From an uncultured Steroidobacter sp. (GTDB lineage Bacteria; Pseudomonadota; Gammaproteobacteria; Steroidobacterales; Steroidobacteraceae), in assembly GCA_938008435.1 (NCBI GenBank), contig CALLKK010000009.1:1-64000 (forward strand): a stretch of DNA of 64,000 nucleotides. Reading direction: 5' to 3'. Positions 25,561 to 35,122 of the stretch are shown here, piece by piece; positions within the stretch are counted from its first letter, which is position 1; every line of letters starts with the position of its first letter. The position numbers were made by a program, and so were the translations under genes. A model generated the notes under the pieces. The model worked only from the letters and a program-made list of their open reading frames with translations. It was not told where the DNA came from and did no database searches.

Positions 25561-26301
25561 CTAGCGCGCGATCCGAGCGAACAAGGCGTCTTTGTAACGC
25601 CGGCTCATGCGCAGCACCCGCCCGCTTGCGAGCTGGACTTCGTAGTCGCCCTTGAAGAGCTGCGTGAACGACCGCACGGCGTCCAAGTTCACCGCACTGG
25701 AGCGGTGAATGCGCACGAAGCGCGCCTCGCCCAATTGCCCCAGCAGCTCGCCGAGCGTGCGCCGCAGCAGATAGCGCTGCGTAGCCGTACACACGTGTAC
25801 GTAATTGTCGTCCGCTTCGAGCGACTCGATGCTCGCGGCATCGATGAGCTTGAGCGCGTCCTTCTCCGGCACGAGGAGCCGATCGGCCGCCTGCGTGCGC
25901 GCACGCGCGAGCGTCACGGCGTTCTCTCGCGCACGTCGATCCTGGAGACGATCGCGCACACGCTGCAAGGCGCGGTCGAGACGCTCTTCGTCGTAGGGCT
26001 TGAGCAGATAATCGACGGCGCTCAAATCGAACGCCTGCACGGCGTGCTCGTCGAATGCAGTCACGAAGACGAACAGCGGCGCCGCTACCGCACTCGTCTG
26101 AGCCGCCACCTCGAGGCCGCTCAAGCCAGGCATTTGAATATCGAGCCACGCGACATCGGGCTGCAGGCGCTCGATGGCCGCGGCCGCTTCCAACCCGTCG
26201 GCGCACGCAGCGACGAGCTCCACATCCTCATGTCGCTGCAACAGCCGCGCGAGCTTGTCGCGCGCGTGCTTCTCGTCCTCGGCGATGACAACCCGCATCA
26301 T
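25561..26301 (-). CDS. LytTR-type response regulator
   Basis: 246 residues. Receiver domain with acidic pocket MRVVIAEDE and phospho-acceptor Asp54 in AWLDIQMPGLSG, conserved Thr in FVTAFDEHA and Lys in YLLKPYD; then a LytTR DNA-binding domain (about 145-245, with DDNYVHV, RRTLGELLGQL, FVRIHRSSAVNLDAV and GRVLRMSRRYKDAL). Resembles AlgR/LytR regulators. The start ATG at 26301 overlaps the TGA of the kinase gene (ATGA), so the pair is translationally coupled. Confidence 0.94.
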   Translation of the reverse strand: MMRVVIAEDEKHARDKLARLLQRHEDVELVAACADGLEAAAAIERLQPDVAWLDIQMPGLSGLEVAAQTSAVAAPLFVFVTAFDEHAVQAFDLSAVDYLLKPYDEERLDRALQRVRDRLQDRRARENAVTLARARTQAADRLLVPEKDALKLIDAASIESLEADDNYVHVCTATQRYLLRRTLGELLGQLGEARFVRIHRSSAVNLDAVRSFTQLFKGDYEVQLASGRVLRMSRRYKDALFARIAR

Positions 26302-27392
26302 GACGTGCGCTCCTGCCATGGCAAGACGATCCGTACGAGCGCCCGATCGGGCTGCACGTCGAGCGAGAAGGCGGCAGCATCGCCATAGCGCGCCTTGAGC
26401 CGCGCGCGCGTGTTGCTCACGCCGATCCCCTCGCCAGGCGCGGCCACGATCGCGCCGGAATTGACGATCTCGATCTCGAGCTGCCCGCCATTACGCCGCG
26501 CCGCAACCGCGATCGTCGCCGGGACGCTCGTGTGCTCGACCCCGTGTTTGAACGCGTTTTCGATGAGCGGCTGCAGCAACATCGAAGGAACCAAGCCCCC
26601 GAGCGCCTCATCGTCGATTGCCCATGTGAGCCTCACACGCCCTTCGAACCGCTCGGCCATGATGCGCGCGTACAGCTCGCCGAGGCGAAGCTCGGCCGCA
26701 AGCGGCGTGAGCTCTTCGCGCTCGACCCTAAGGCTCGCCCTCAGCAGCTCCGCCAATTGCGCGAGCAGGCGGTCGGCGCGTGTCACATCGACATGCATCA
26801 GCGAGGAGATGGTGTTGAGCGAATTGAAGAGAAAATGCGGACGCAGCTGCGCCTTGAGCTGCGCCAATTGCGCCTCGGCCAGCAGTCGCTGCACCTCGGC
26901 CAAGCGCCGCCGTTCGGCCTGCCACAACGGAAAGGACTCGAGCGCGAAGAAGATACCGAGCCAGAGCGCGAGAAACAGCCATAGCTTGATCGACTCGTAT
27001 ACGAGCACGTAGTGCCAGGGCTCGTGCACGTAAGAACGACCCAGCAGGCCGTATACCCCATGCCGGATGGCGTAGACCGCCGCGATGAACAAAACCGCCA
27101 CGACGGGAAACCACTTCAGATAGAACACGAACCACTGAAGCGGCCGATCGAGGAGCTGAGCGGTGCGCCGACTCGAGCGCATCACCGCGATCAGCCAGAG
27201 CGTGCCGACGCTCAGCGAGCTCCCCTCCCACAAGAGCGGCTCCCACCAAAGGATGCGAGGATCGTAGAGGCGGTCCTGCCACGCGACCGTCAACATCAGC
27301 ACCCAGAACAGCACCCAGAGCGCAATCAGGATGCGTCGTTTGCGGCGTTCGGCTTGGGCGTCCGGCTGCTCATTCTCGGGCACGGTCGGCAT
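26298..27392 (-). CDS. LytS/YehU-type sensor histidine kinase
   Basis: 364 residues. Four N-terminal membrane helices (about 21-38, 57-71, 88-108, 127-152), a short coiled linker, then the His_kinase box with His186 in LKAQLRPHFLFNSLNTISSLMHVD and an HATPase domain (LQPLIENAFKHGVEH and GEGIGVSNTRARLKARYG). This is the partner of the downstream LytTR regulator. The four-helix sensor has no large periplasmic domain, so the signal may be membrane-associated. ATG 27392 was chosen because the upstream frame is arginine-rich and unlike the family. Confidence 0.93.
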   Translation of the reverse strand: MPTVPENEQPDAQAERRKRRILIALWVLFWVLMLTVAWQDRLYDPRILWWEPLLWEGSSLSVGTLWLIAVMRSSRRTAQLLDRPLQWFVFYLKWFPVVAVLFIAAVYAIRHGVYGLLGRSYVHEPWHYVLVYESIKLWLFLALWLGIFFALESFPLWQAERRRLAEVQRLLAEAQLAQLKAQLRPHFLFNSLNTISSLMHVDVTRADRLLAQLAELLRASLRVEREELTPLAAELRLGELYARIMAERFEGRVRLTWAIDDEALGGLVPSMLLQPLIENAFKHGVEHTSVPATIAVAARRNGGQLEIEIVNSGAIVAAPGEGIGVSNTRARLKARYGDAAAFSLDVQPDRALVRIVLPWQERTS

Positions 27393-27472
27393 GCGCCGAT
27401 TGTACGAGGCGCGCGAGCGAGCCCGCAGCTTCGAGGGGTAAACGGAGCTATGCGCGCGGCGAGCGGGACGAT

Positions 27473-28023
27473 TTACGGCAAGACCGCCGTGAGCTCGGCG
27501 AGCGCCGCGCGGCCGTCGCTCCACAGCGTATAGGCGAAGCGCCCTCGCACTGTCACGAGCGCCGCATCGAGCTCGCGCGCATTGGCGATGGTGGCAAGCG
27601 TCTCTTTGTCGACCGGGAAGTACCACCAACGATCGCCCAACGTATAGGTATTGTCGATCGGCTGCGCGATCCCGAGCGTGCGCGGCTCCGCATTGACTTC
27701 ATCGAGCAGCAACACTTGATCCGCCAGCTTGAGCTCGAGACGCGGCGGCGCAAGCTCCGGCGAGGCGAGCGCAACCTCCGACACGAGCGCAGCCAAGTAC
27801 TGCTCGTGATGGCCCATGCGATTGACGTCGATGGCGTAAAGATGCAGGAAGCCGCGATAGCGCCTGTCGGTGGCGGCATCCTGACGACTGAAGATCCAGG
27901 GCTGCCTGACCACCGTGATCGTCGCGGCCGTCTGCTCGTCGAGATATTGCCGCGGCGCTTCGTTGCGCCCGTGGCACATGCCGTGAGCAGAAAGACGAGC
28001 GTGCTCAGGACGAGCTTCCGCAT
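27473..28023 (-). pseudogene. frameshifted lipoprotein gene
   Basis: Two reading frames together make one plausible lipoprotein. The first frame starts at ATG 28023 behind a perfect GGAGG, giving MRKLVLSTLVFLLTACATGA, a lipoprotein signal peptide with lipobox LTAC. That frame then turns into Arg/Ser nonsense. The adjacent frame continues sensibly from about 27965 (NEAPRQYLDEQTAATITVV, then QPWIF, RGFLHLYAIDVNRMGHHEQYLAALVSEVALASP and onward) to a stop at 27473. Restoring one base near 27960-27975 would fuse the two into about 183 residues. It may be a true pseudogene, a recent mutation or a sequencing error. Function of the family is unknown to me. Confidence 0.65.
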
Positions 28024-28085
28024 GATGGACCTCCGCGGTAAACGCTGCCGATTCAATGCTGCTTGCCACGCGGCAGTTCCTGCGT

Positions 28086-28352
28086 TCAGCGCAATGCCGC
28101 TGCGACAGCCGCCTCCTCCACGCCCTCGATCTCGAGCACTTTGCGGCGCGAGCTCGCGCCCGCGACGAGCCGTACCCGCGACTTGGCAATGCCGAGCCGT
28201 TCGGCTACGAACTCGATCAACGCGAGATTGGCCGCGCCATCGACCGGCGGCGCGGCCAGGCGCACCTTGATACAGCCGTCATGCGTCCCCGCGATTGCCG
28301 TCTTCGCGGCGCGCGGTTGCACGTAAATGTTGATGCGTACGCTTTGAGCCAT
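28086..28352 (-). CDS. yggU: DUF167 family protein (YggU-like)
   Basis: 88 residues covering a complete DUF167 domain: VRINIYVQPRAAKTAIAGTHDGCIKVRLAAPPVDGAANLALIEFVAERLGIAKSRVRLVAGASSRRKVLEIEG. The family has known structures (E. coli YggU) but no settled function. The gene is usually next to yggT or proC, neither of which is seen here. It precedes the frameshifted lipoprotein gene on the same strand by 62 bases. Confidence 0.9.
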   Translation of the reverse strand: MAQSVRINIYVQPRAAKTAIAGTHDGCIKVRLAAPPVDGAANLALIEFVAERLGIAKSRVRLVAGASSRRKVLEIEGVEEAAVAAALR

Positions 28353-28693
28353 GTCGGCGCGGCAGCAATTGGATGGCGAGCAGCGTCCGATTCTAAAGCA
28401 GGGCCATGGGCAGCAGCAGCGCTCTTACACGACGATCGAGCGTGGATCGTCGCGCAAGTGTCGAGCTCTTGAACAGACGAGCTGCTACCCGAGCGCCAAA
28501 GCCGAAAAGTCGTAACAGACGCGCTGATTTCCGTAGACGCTGCGCTCCGCTGCCGCCCGATACATCCAGAAAATCGACATAACGCAGCGCTCGTGCGTCG
28601 CACTTCTTTACAGCGTCGCCTCGGACATCGAGCACTGACGCGGCTGGACCAGCCCTTGCATGCGTACGTGCGCTACTCGTGAGGGCGCATCGC
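28353..28693. other. 341-base gap with no supported gene
   Basis: Several short overlapping open frames exist on both strands, all Arg/Ser/Ala-rich and without a domain or ribosome site. I see no RNA gene or strong terminator. Confidence 0.4.
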
Positions 28694-28912
28694 ATGTTGA
28701 ATCGAGCTGCTCTGTTCGCGCTGGTGCTGGCATCGCTCGCCCTGAGCGCCGGTCTGCTTGCTTCGTCCGTCGGCGATCGCGACGGAGCACCGCGCACACC
28801 CTTCGAGGAGCCAGAGTCGGATTCGAGCGATGGCGCTGCGAGCCCTTCCGCACCCGAGCGCCGGTCCGGCTCGGAAGACCTCGAACCGCTCGGCGAGCCG
28901 ATGTTCGCCTAA
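28694..28912 (+). CDS. small hypothetical protein with N-terminal hydrophobic segment
   Basis: 72 residues: a hydrophobic start MLNRAALFALVLASLALSAG (signal peptide or membrane anchor) followed by an acidic, low-complexity Ser/Glu/Asp-rich segment and the end GEPMFA. A weak GAGGG precedes the ATG by about 8 bases. Codon use and the clear signal-like N-terminus support a real gene, but no family is recognised and the opposite strand is also open. It converges with the DUF4124 gene, overlapping it by 4 bases. Confidence 0.4.
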   Translation: MLNRAALFALVLASLALSAGLLASSVGDRDGAPRTPFEEPESDSSDGAASPSAPERRSGSEDLEPLGEPMFA

Positions 28913-29610
28913 CGGCTGGCGCAGAACGCCGCAGCAGCCTGATCGAGCCGCGCGAAGCGCTCGCCCGTACGAGTGAGCGCGCAGCGCGCCGGCCCCGCAA
29001 GCCCCGCGCACTCGACCGTCGCATCCCGGATCACGCGCACGCCTTCCACCACGCAGCGGATGTCGTACGCGACACCGCCCTGCGCGATCGAGCGCTGGTT
29101 GCGCAGATACCAGGTATCCCCGGTGACCTTCGCAACGGCGAGGACTTTGCGCCGACATTCCTCGGTGATGCCGTCCATGCAATAGCGGCGCTCGCAGTCC
29201 GCGAGCGAACCCTTCTCGCACTCGAGCGCCGCCTGCTTCTCCTGCTCGCGCAGATAATCCGGACCGCCGCCGTGCGTCCACTCCGTGCATGCCTTCATAT
29301 CGCCGCCATTGCAGGCCTCGAGCAAGCGCTCGAGCTCTTCCGGCGGGCGCCGCGTACGTTGCGGCCTCGATGACGTCGCCTCTGGCTTGTTCGACCGCGG
29401 CTTCGTCGTGATGCCGGGGACGACCTTCGCATCAGGCCCGCATTTCTGGTCCGAGAAAATGCGCGTGCCGTCGGGACCCGTACAGGTGTAGATCTGTGCC
29501 TGCGCGGCCGCTGCGTACAGACAGCATGCAAGACACATGGCAACCAAGTGCCCTCGCGTTCTGATCCAGGCGACGAAAGCGTCGGTTAGACATCGTTCTT
29601 CTCGTGCCAT
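28909..29610 (-). CDS. DUF4124 domain-containing exported protein
   Basis: About 233 residues from ATG 29610. A hydrophobic signal segment (HLVAMCLACCLYAAAAQAQ) precedes a DUF4124 motif, IYTCTGPDGTRIFSDQKCGPDAKVV, then a Pro/Arg linker and a Cys-rich C-terminal region with paired cysteines (LEACNGGDMKACTEW, LECEKGSLADCERRYCMDG), as in periplasmic proteins with disulfides. The start is uncertain: ATG at 29622 and a short-signal ATG at 29538 are also possible and none has a good ribosome site. Function of DUF4124 proteins is unknown. Confidence 0.75.
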   Translation of the reverse strand: MAREERCLTDAFVAWIRTRGHLVAMCLACCLYAAAAQAQIYTCTGPDGTRIFSDQKCGPDAKVVPGITTKPRSNKPEATSSRPQRTRRPPEELERLLEACNGGDMKACTEWTHGGGPDYLREQEKQAALECEKGSLADCERRYCMDGITEECRRKVLAVAKVTGDTWYLRNQRSIAQGGVAYDIRCVVEGVRVIRDATVECAGLAGPARCALTRTGERFARLDQAAAAFCASR

Positions 29611-29622
29611 GAGCGCGATCAT

Positions 29623-29977
29623 ACTCGAAGCGAGCTTAGAACCTGCGGTGACGGCAACGCTGCGTGTGCGACCGCCGAGCGCTTGGCGTGTCCATGGGCG
29701 CTTCAGCATCCATCTGAGGCAAGCGCGAGCGGTTTCGCCCATGCATGCCCCGCGCGCAAGCATACGCGGCGATGCAGGCCGGCACTAAGTTCCTTGACGC
29801 TGCCGCTCGCCTAGTAGACATTTCGACGCTACACGTCGGCGCGAGCATCGCTGCGACGCCTTGCCGCCACGAGAACATCGGACTCGCGCGTGCTCGCCAA
29901 GCTCAGCGAAACGGCTACGGCGTGCACGAGGCCGATTCCGTCGTTCCGTTCCATCGTTTTTCACGTACCCCATCCGT
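29623..29977. other. 355-base divergent gap between DUF4124 and LOG genes
   Basis: No supported gene. Presumably holds promoters for both flanking genes; I could not pick a convincing -35/-10 pair. Confidence 0.35.
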
Positions 29978-30817
29978 ATGTCCATGGATACGCACCCGAA
30001 CATCCCTTCCGACAGCTCCGCACAGCTCGCTTCTCCCAGCTACGTGCTGCCGATCGAAGACACAGAATTCCTGCTGCGAGATGAGCTGCGCGCCTTTCGC
30101 TTCGGGCTCGAGTACGCCAAGGCCGAGTTGCTCCTGCGCGATTGGGGAATCCGCTCCACCGTCATCGTCTTCGGCAGCGCGCGCGTCCCCTCGCCCGAGA
30201 TGCTCGAGAGCATGCCCGCGCCGCGCACCGACGAAGAACGTGCGGCGCTCGAACGCATGCAGCATCAGGTCAACTGGTACCAAGCCGCGCGCGAGGTCGG
30301 CCGCATCGTCTCCGAACGCGGCGGTGCGCGCGCGCCGCGCGAGCGCTGGCGCGACAATGTCATCGCCACCGGCGGCGGACCGGGAATCATGGAGGCCGCC
30401 AATCGCGGCGCGTGGGAAGCCGGCGCACCGAGCATCGGCTTCAACATCAAGCTGCCGTTCGAGCAGATACCGAATCGGTTCACCACGCCCGAGCTCACCT
30501 TCCAGTTTCATTACTTCGCCATGCGCAAGATGCACTTGGCGATGCGCGCAAACGCCCTCATCGTCTTCCCGGGCGGCTTCGGCACGATGGACGAGCTATT
30601 CGAGGTTCTGACGCTCCGTCAGACGGGCAAGGCACCGCGCGTCCCCATCGTGCTCTTCGATCGCGCGTACTGGCAGCGCATCATCAACTTCGATGCCTTC
30701 GTCGAAGAAGGCATGATCTCCAAGGCGGACCTCCAACTCTTCGATTACGCCGAAACCGCAGAGGAGGTCTGGGAGATCTTGGTACATCACGGCTTGAGGG
30801 CGCACAGCGAACCGTGA
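29978..30817 (+). CDS. LOG family protein (nucleotide phosphoribohydrolase-like)
   Basis: 279 residues. It carries the LOG (lysine-decarboxylase-like, cytokinin-activating) signature PGGFGTMDELFEVLTLRQTGK and the upstream nucleotide site ATGGGPGIMEAANRGA and VIVFGSARVPS. Characterised LOG enzymes release free base from nucleoside monophosphates; bacterial roles beyond purine/cytokinin salvage are open. It is longer than the about 190-residue classical LOG, with an N-terminal extension (residues 1-60) and an internal insertion. Start ATG 29978 gives MSMDTHPNIPSDSS; no strong ribosome site. Confidence 0.88.
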   Translation: MSMDTHPNIPSDSSAQLASPSYVLPIEDTEFLLRDELRAFRFGLEYAKAELLLRDWGIRSTVIVFGSARVPSPEMLESMPAPRTDEERAALERMQHQVNWYQAAREVGRIVSERGGARAPRERWRDNVIATGGGPGIMEAANRGAWEAGAPSIGFNIKLPFEQIPNRFTTPELTFQFHYFAMRKMHLAMRANALIVFPGGFGTMDELFEVLTLRQTGKAPRVPIVLFDRAYWQRIINFDAFVEEGMISKADLQLFDYAETAEEVWEILVHHGLRAHSEP

Positions 30818-30844
30818 GGCCGTAGGCTGTAGCAAAGAAAAGTA

Positions 30845-30875
30845 GGCTTGCGGCGCGTGAAGCGCGCTGCAAGCC
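30845..30875 (+). terminator. hairpin after LOG gene
   Basis: GGCTTGCGGCGCG and GCGCGCTGCAAGCC pair over about 13 bp with one G-U, TGAA loop, 28 bases past the stop. No U-run follows. Confidence 0.5.
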
Positions 30876-30958
30876 GGCAGCCATCGACACGAAACGTTCT
30901 TTTCTCTCGCTGTTGAGCGACGTGCATGAATGCTGAGAGGCAAAATGCGCGTCGCCCT

Positions 30959-31082
30959 GGCTCTCGCCTGTAGTCCCAGCTCGTTTTCTGGCCAACACCC
31001 AGGGCCCAGGCCTAGAGCCTGGTGGCCGTAGCCTGTAGCCCGTGGTCCGTAGCCTGTCTGTCAGCGCCCAGAGCCCGCGCCC
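30959..31082. repeat. intergenic 7-bp-period repeat tract, locus 1
   Basis: In the 409-base LOG/urcA gap. A core at 31024-31050 (GGCCGTAGCCTGTAGCCCG, then TGGTCCGT) closely matches the tracts at 37166-37192 and, inverted, 58810-58836. It is flanked by related degenerate CCCAGGGCCCAGGCC and CGCCCAGAGCCCGCGCCCG heptads. No gene. Confidence 0.7.
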
Positions 31083-31226
31083 GATTGAATGATGCATTGA
31101 GCGATAAATTCGTCCGCACCTGTAACCGGACGCGAACCTTCGGGATCAAGGGAGCAAGGGTGAGCGACAGGCAACGCAAGTTGCCCATCGCAATCCCGGC
31201 GACATCCCTACGAACCGGAGATCATC

Positions 31227-31601
31227 ATGAATACTCGCTACGTTTCCTCGCTGCGCCGCGTGCTCGTCTGTGCTGCACTTGCGGCAAGCATCGGATTGCA
31301 AGCGTCGTTCGCCGTCGCCGAACAAGCGCCGCAGCGCGAGGTCAAGTATCGACGCTCGGAGCTGGCGACCGAAGCAGATGCTGCGCACGTCTACGCGCGC
31401 CTCCAAAATGCCGCTCGCGAGGTGTGCCGCGGCTATCACGGGCTCGCCACGGACGATACGCCCGAGTTTCGCGCGTGTTACTCGAAGGCGCTCGATGACG
31501 CCGTAGCGAGCCTCAATCATCGCACCGTGAACCGCTTGCACCATCGCGCCGAGGCACGCTCGGCACGCGTGCGTCAGCCGCTCGAGCGCTCAGCGTCGTA
31601 A
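31227..31601 (+). CDS. UrcA family exported protein
   Basis: 124 residues. Signal peptide about 1-31 (MNTRYVSSLRRVLVCAALAA, then SIGLQASFAVA), followed by the UrcA pattern: REVKYRRSELATEADAAHVYARLQNAAREVCRGY with Cys, and FRACYSKALDDAVASLNH with the second Cys, probably a disulfide pair. The family is small, periplasmic and of unknown function, common in Xanthomonadales, Sphingomonads and Caulobacterales. Ribosome site GGAG about 8 bases upstream of the ATG. Confidence 0.88.
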   Translation: MNTRYVSSLRRVLVCAALAASIGLQASFAVAEQAPQREVKYRRSELATEADAAHVYARLQNAAREVCRGYHGLATDDTPEFRACYSKALDDAVASLNHRTVNRLHHRAEARSARVRQPLERSAS

Positions 31602-31608
31602 TCGGTGC

Positions 31609-31638
31609 GCGTGCGCGACCGCGCCCGGTCGCGCACGC
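31609..31638 (+). terminator. perfect 12-bp hairpin after urcA
   Basis: GCGTGCGCGACC and GGTCGCGCACGC form a perfect stem with a 6-base loop starting 8 bases past the urcA stop. No U-run. Its position argues that the next gene starts after it (31662), not at the GTG at 31605. Confidence 0.65.
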
Positions 31639-31661
31639 CTCGTCTGCTATGCTTGCGGGGC

Positions 31662-33161
31662 GTGAATGTCGCCTCGCTAACACCGACCGAGCTCCGCCCC
31701 GATCGCGGCGATCGCCACGACGCCACTGCGTCGCGGCTTGCCGCTGCCGTCGCCGAGCTCGTCGCGCAGCACCCTGGACGCTCGGGGATCCGCCTCGTCG
31801 CCGACGGCTTCGATGCCTTCGCGACGCGCGTACACAGCGTGCGCCTTGCGGAGCGCACGCTCGATGTGCAGACCTACATCTGGCGCGACGACTCGACCGG
31901 GCGTTTCATCGCGCACGAGCTCGTGCGCGCCGCCGATCGCGGCGTGCGCGTGCGCGTGCTCATCGACGACATGGATGCTCGTCCGCGCGACCGCGCGCTC
32001 GAAGCGCTCGATGCGCACGAGAACATCGAGGTGCGCATCTTCAATCCGTTCCGCACGCGTTCAGGTGTGCTACGCACGCTCGCCGAAATCTCGCAGCGCG
32101 GACGCCGGCTCAATCACCGGATGCACAACAAGAGCTGGATCGCGGATGGGGCGATCGCGATCTGCGGCGGACGCAATCTCGGCAACGAATACTTCTCCTC
32201 TGCCGAGAACGTGAACTTCGTCGACCTCGATGTCCTGCTGTTGGGTCCCTCCGTCGCGCAGACAGCGGCCGAATTCGAGCGCTACTGGAGCTCGAGCCTT
32301 GCCGTGCCGATCGCGCACTTACGCAAGTACGCGCGGCGCAAGCTGCCTGCCGCTCTGCAACGCGCACGCCTCGAAGAGCAGACACGGAGCGAGGCGTGGC
32401 AACGCTACGAACAGCTGCTGCGTTACGAGCATGAGCTCGCCGCCCTCACCGCGGGTCCAATGGTGTGGTCGCGCGACGTACGCGTCGTCGCGGACGATCC
32501 AGACAAAGCGCTCGGCGCCGGCAGCCGCGCTTCGCACGTGCTCAACAGCATGGTCGATGAGATTCGCGCGACGAGCCGCGAGGCGCTGCTGATCTCGCCG
32601 TACTTCGTGCCGGGCGTCGGCGGTACGGCTGAGCTGCGAGCGCTGGCGCGGCAAGGCGCCACCGTGCAAGTGCTCACGAACTCGCTCTCGGCCACCGACG
32701 TTGCCGTCGTTCACAGCGGCTATGCGAAGTATCGCGTGCCGCTGCTGGAAGGAGGCGTTCAGATCTACGAGCTCAAGTCAGCGGCCGCACTCGACGAGCG
32801 TTGGCAGCGTTTCCGAGTCGGTTCGTCGCGGGCGAGCCTGCACACGAAAGCGGCCGTGCTCGATCAGGAGCGCGTGTTCGTCGGATCGTTCAACATCGAT
32901 CCGCGTTCGGCCGAGCTCAACTGTGAAATGGGCGTCTGGATCCGCAGCCGCACGCTCGCGCGCGAGCTCGCGGCAGGTTTCCGCCACGGCATCGATCCGC
33001 GCCGCGCGTTCACGCTCGCGCTCGACGATGCGGGCAAGCTCGTTTGGATCGAGCAGGAGGACATGACGACTTTGCGGCACCGCCGCGAACCGCATGCGAG
33101 CTGGTCACGCCGCGCGATCGTGCGCGTGCTCGAAAAGCTGCCGATCGAGTCGCTCTTGTGA
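31662..33161 (+). CDS. phospholipase D family protein, ClsC-like cardiolipin synthase
   Basis: About 499 residues with two HKD motifs: HNKSWIADGAIAICGGRNLGNEYF in the first half and HTKAAVLDQERVFVGSFNIDPRS in the second, the signature of phosphatidyl transferases. Also RTLDVQTYIWRDDSTGRFIAHEL and ALLISPYFVPG. Overall layout matches ClsC/YmdC-type cardiolipin synthase, which condenses phospholipids at the inner membrane. No ATG fits; GTG 31662 (or 31668), with GGGG just upstream and beyond the hairpin, is more likely than GTG 31605. Confidence 0.87.
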   Translation: MNVASLTPTELRPDRGDRHDATASRLAAAVAELVAQHPGRSGIRLVADGFDAFATRVHSVRLAERTLDVQTYIWRDDSTGRFIAHELVRAADRGVRVRVLIDDMDARPRDRALEALDAHENIEVRIFNPFRTRSGVLRTLAEISQRGRRLNHRMHNKSWIADGAIAICGGRNLGNEYFSSAENVNFVDLDVLLLGPSVAQTAAEFERYWSSSLAVPIAHLRKYARRKLPAALQRARLEEQTRSEAWQRYEQLLRYEHELAALTAGPMVWSRDVRVVADDPDKALGAGSRASHVLNSMVDEIRATSREALLISPYFVPGVGGTAELRALARQGATVQVLTNSLSATDVAVVHSGYAKYRVPLLEGGVQIYELKSAAALDERWQRFRVGSSRASLHTKAAVLDQERVFVGSFNIDPRSAELNCEMGVWIRSRTLARELAAGFRHGIDPRRAFTLALDDAGKLVWIEQEDMTTLRHRREPHASWSRRAIVRVLEKLPIESLL

Positions 33162-33181
33162 GCGCATGAGAAACGACAAGG

Positions 33182-33211
33182 CAGCCGTGGCGGCAATGCG
33201 CACCGCGGCTG
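33182..33211. terminator. possible bidirectional hairpin
   Basis: CAGCCGTGG and CCGCGGCTG pair (one G-U) around a 12-base loop between the convergent phospholipase D and KDG kinase genes. No T-run. Confidence 0.4.
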
Positions 33212-33224
33212 CGGCCCGAACGCG

Positions 33225-34327
<1,103 letters not shown>

Positions 34328-34331
<4 letters not shown>

Positions 34332-35008
34332 GACTTCTTCTTGGCGCGAATGGCCTTGATCAGCTGAACCGTATCGCGCACTCGCGCTTCGATGCCGGCA
34401 TAGTCTTGCTTGGCGAGCAGCTCCTTGGTGATGAGATTGCTGCCCATGCCGACCGCGACGACACCGGCATCGAACCACGCGCGCAGGGACTCTTCGGAAG
34501 GATCGACGCCGCCCGTCGGCATGATGCGCGTCCACGGGCACGGTCCGAGGATGGATTTCACGAAATCCGGTCCGCCGACGGAGCTACCCGGAAAGACTTT
34601 GACGATTTCGCAGCCGAGCTCTTCGGCAAAGCCGATCTCGGAGGCGCTGCCGCAGCCCGGGCAATAGGGGATCTTGCGTCGATTGCACACCTTGGCGACG
34701 TCGGGGTTGAGCACGGGGCCTACCACGAACTTCGCGCCGTTCGCGATGTAGATTCCCGCCGTGGGCGCATCGACGACCGAGCCGACGCCCATGATGATGC
34801 TCGGATCCGCCTTGTCGAAATAACGCGCGACCTCGTAGAACGTATGCGCCGCGAAATCGCCGCGATTGGTGAATTCGATGCACTTGGCACCGCCGTTGCC
34901 GCAGGCCTGGATCACCTTCTTACAGACCTCGACGTCGGGGTGATAGAAAACGGGGATGACGCCCTGCTCCATCATCGCCGACAGGACTGTCATACGGTCC
35001 TTGACCAT
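34328..35008 (-). CDS. eda: 2-dehydro-3-deoxyphosphogluconate / 4-hydroxy-2-oxoglutarate aldolase
   Basis: 226 residues, class I aldolase of the KDPG/KHG family: GVIPVFYHPDVEVCKKVIQACGNGGAKCIEFTNRG, IGVGSV-like MGVGSVVDAPTAGIYIANGAKFVVGPVLNP, and KVFPGSSVGGPDFVKSILGPCPWTRIMPTGGV, whose KVFP lysine is the Schiff-base residue. It carries more cysteines than the E. coli enzyme. ATG 35008 has a perfect GGAGG 6 bases upstream. First gene of a two-gene operon with kdgK, supplying the end of a uronate or Entner-Doudoroff-type route. Confidence 0.92.
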
Positions 35009-35122
35009 CGTGCCTCCGAAAAAAACTTGATTAGCAGCGGGATCGCGCAATGGGCCGCCATTCTCGTGGAAACCGCTTGCTGTCGCAACGGATCGCACGG
35101 CACGCAGCTTTCTCGTCGCGGC

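Noticed and set aside
31605..31661. GTG start at 31605 for the phospholipase D gene
   Set aside because: It would place the initiation region inside a perfect 12-bp hairpin that looks like the urcA terminator; GTG 31662 lies beyond it.
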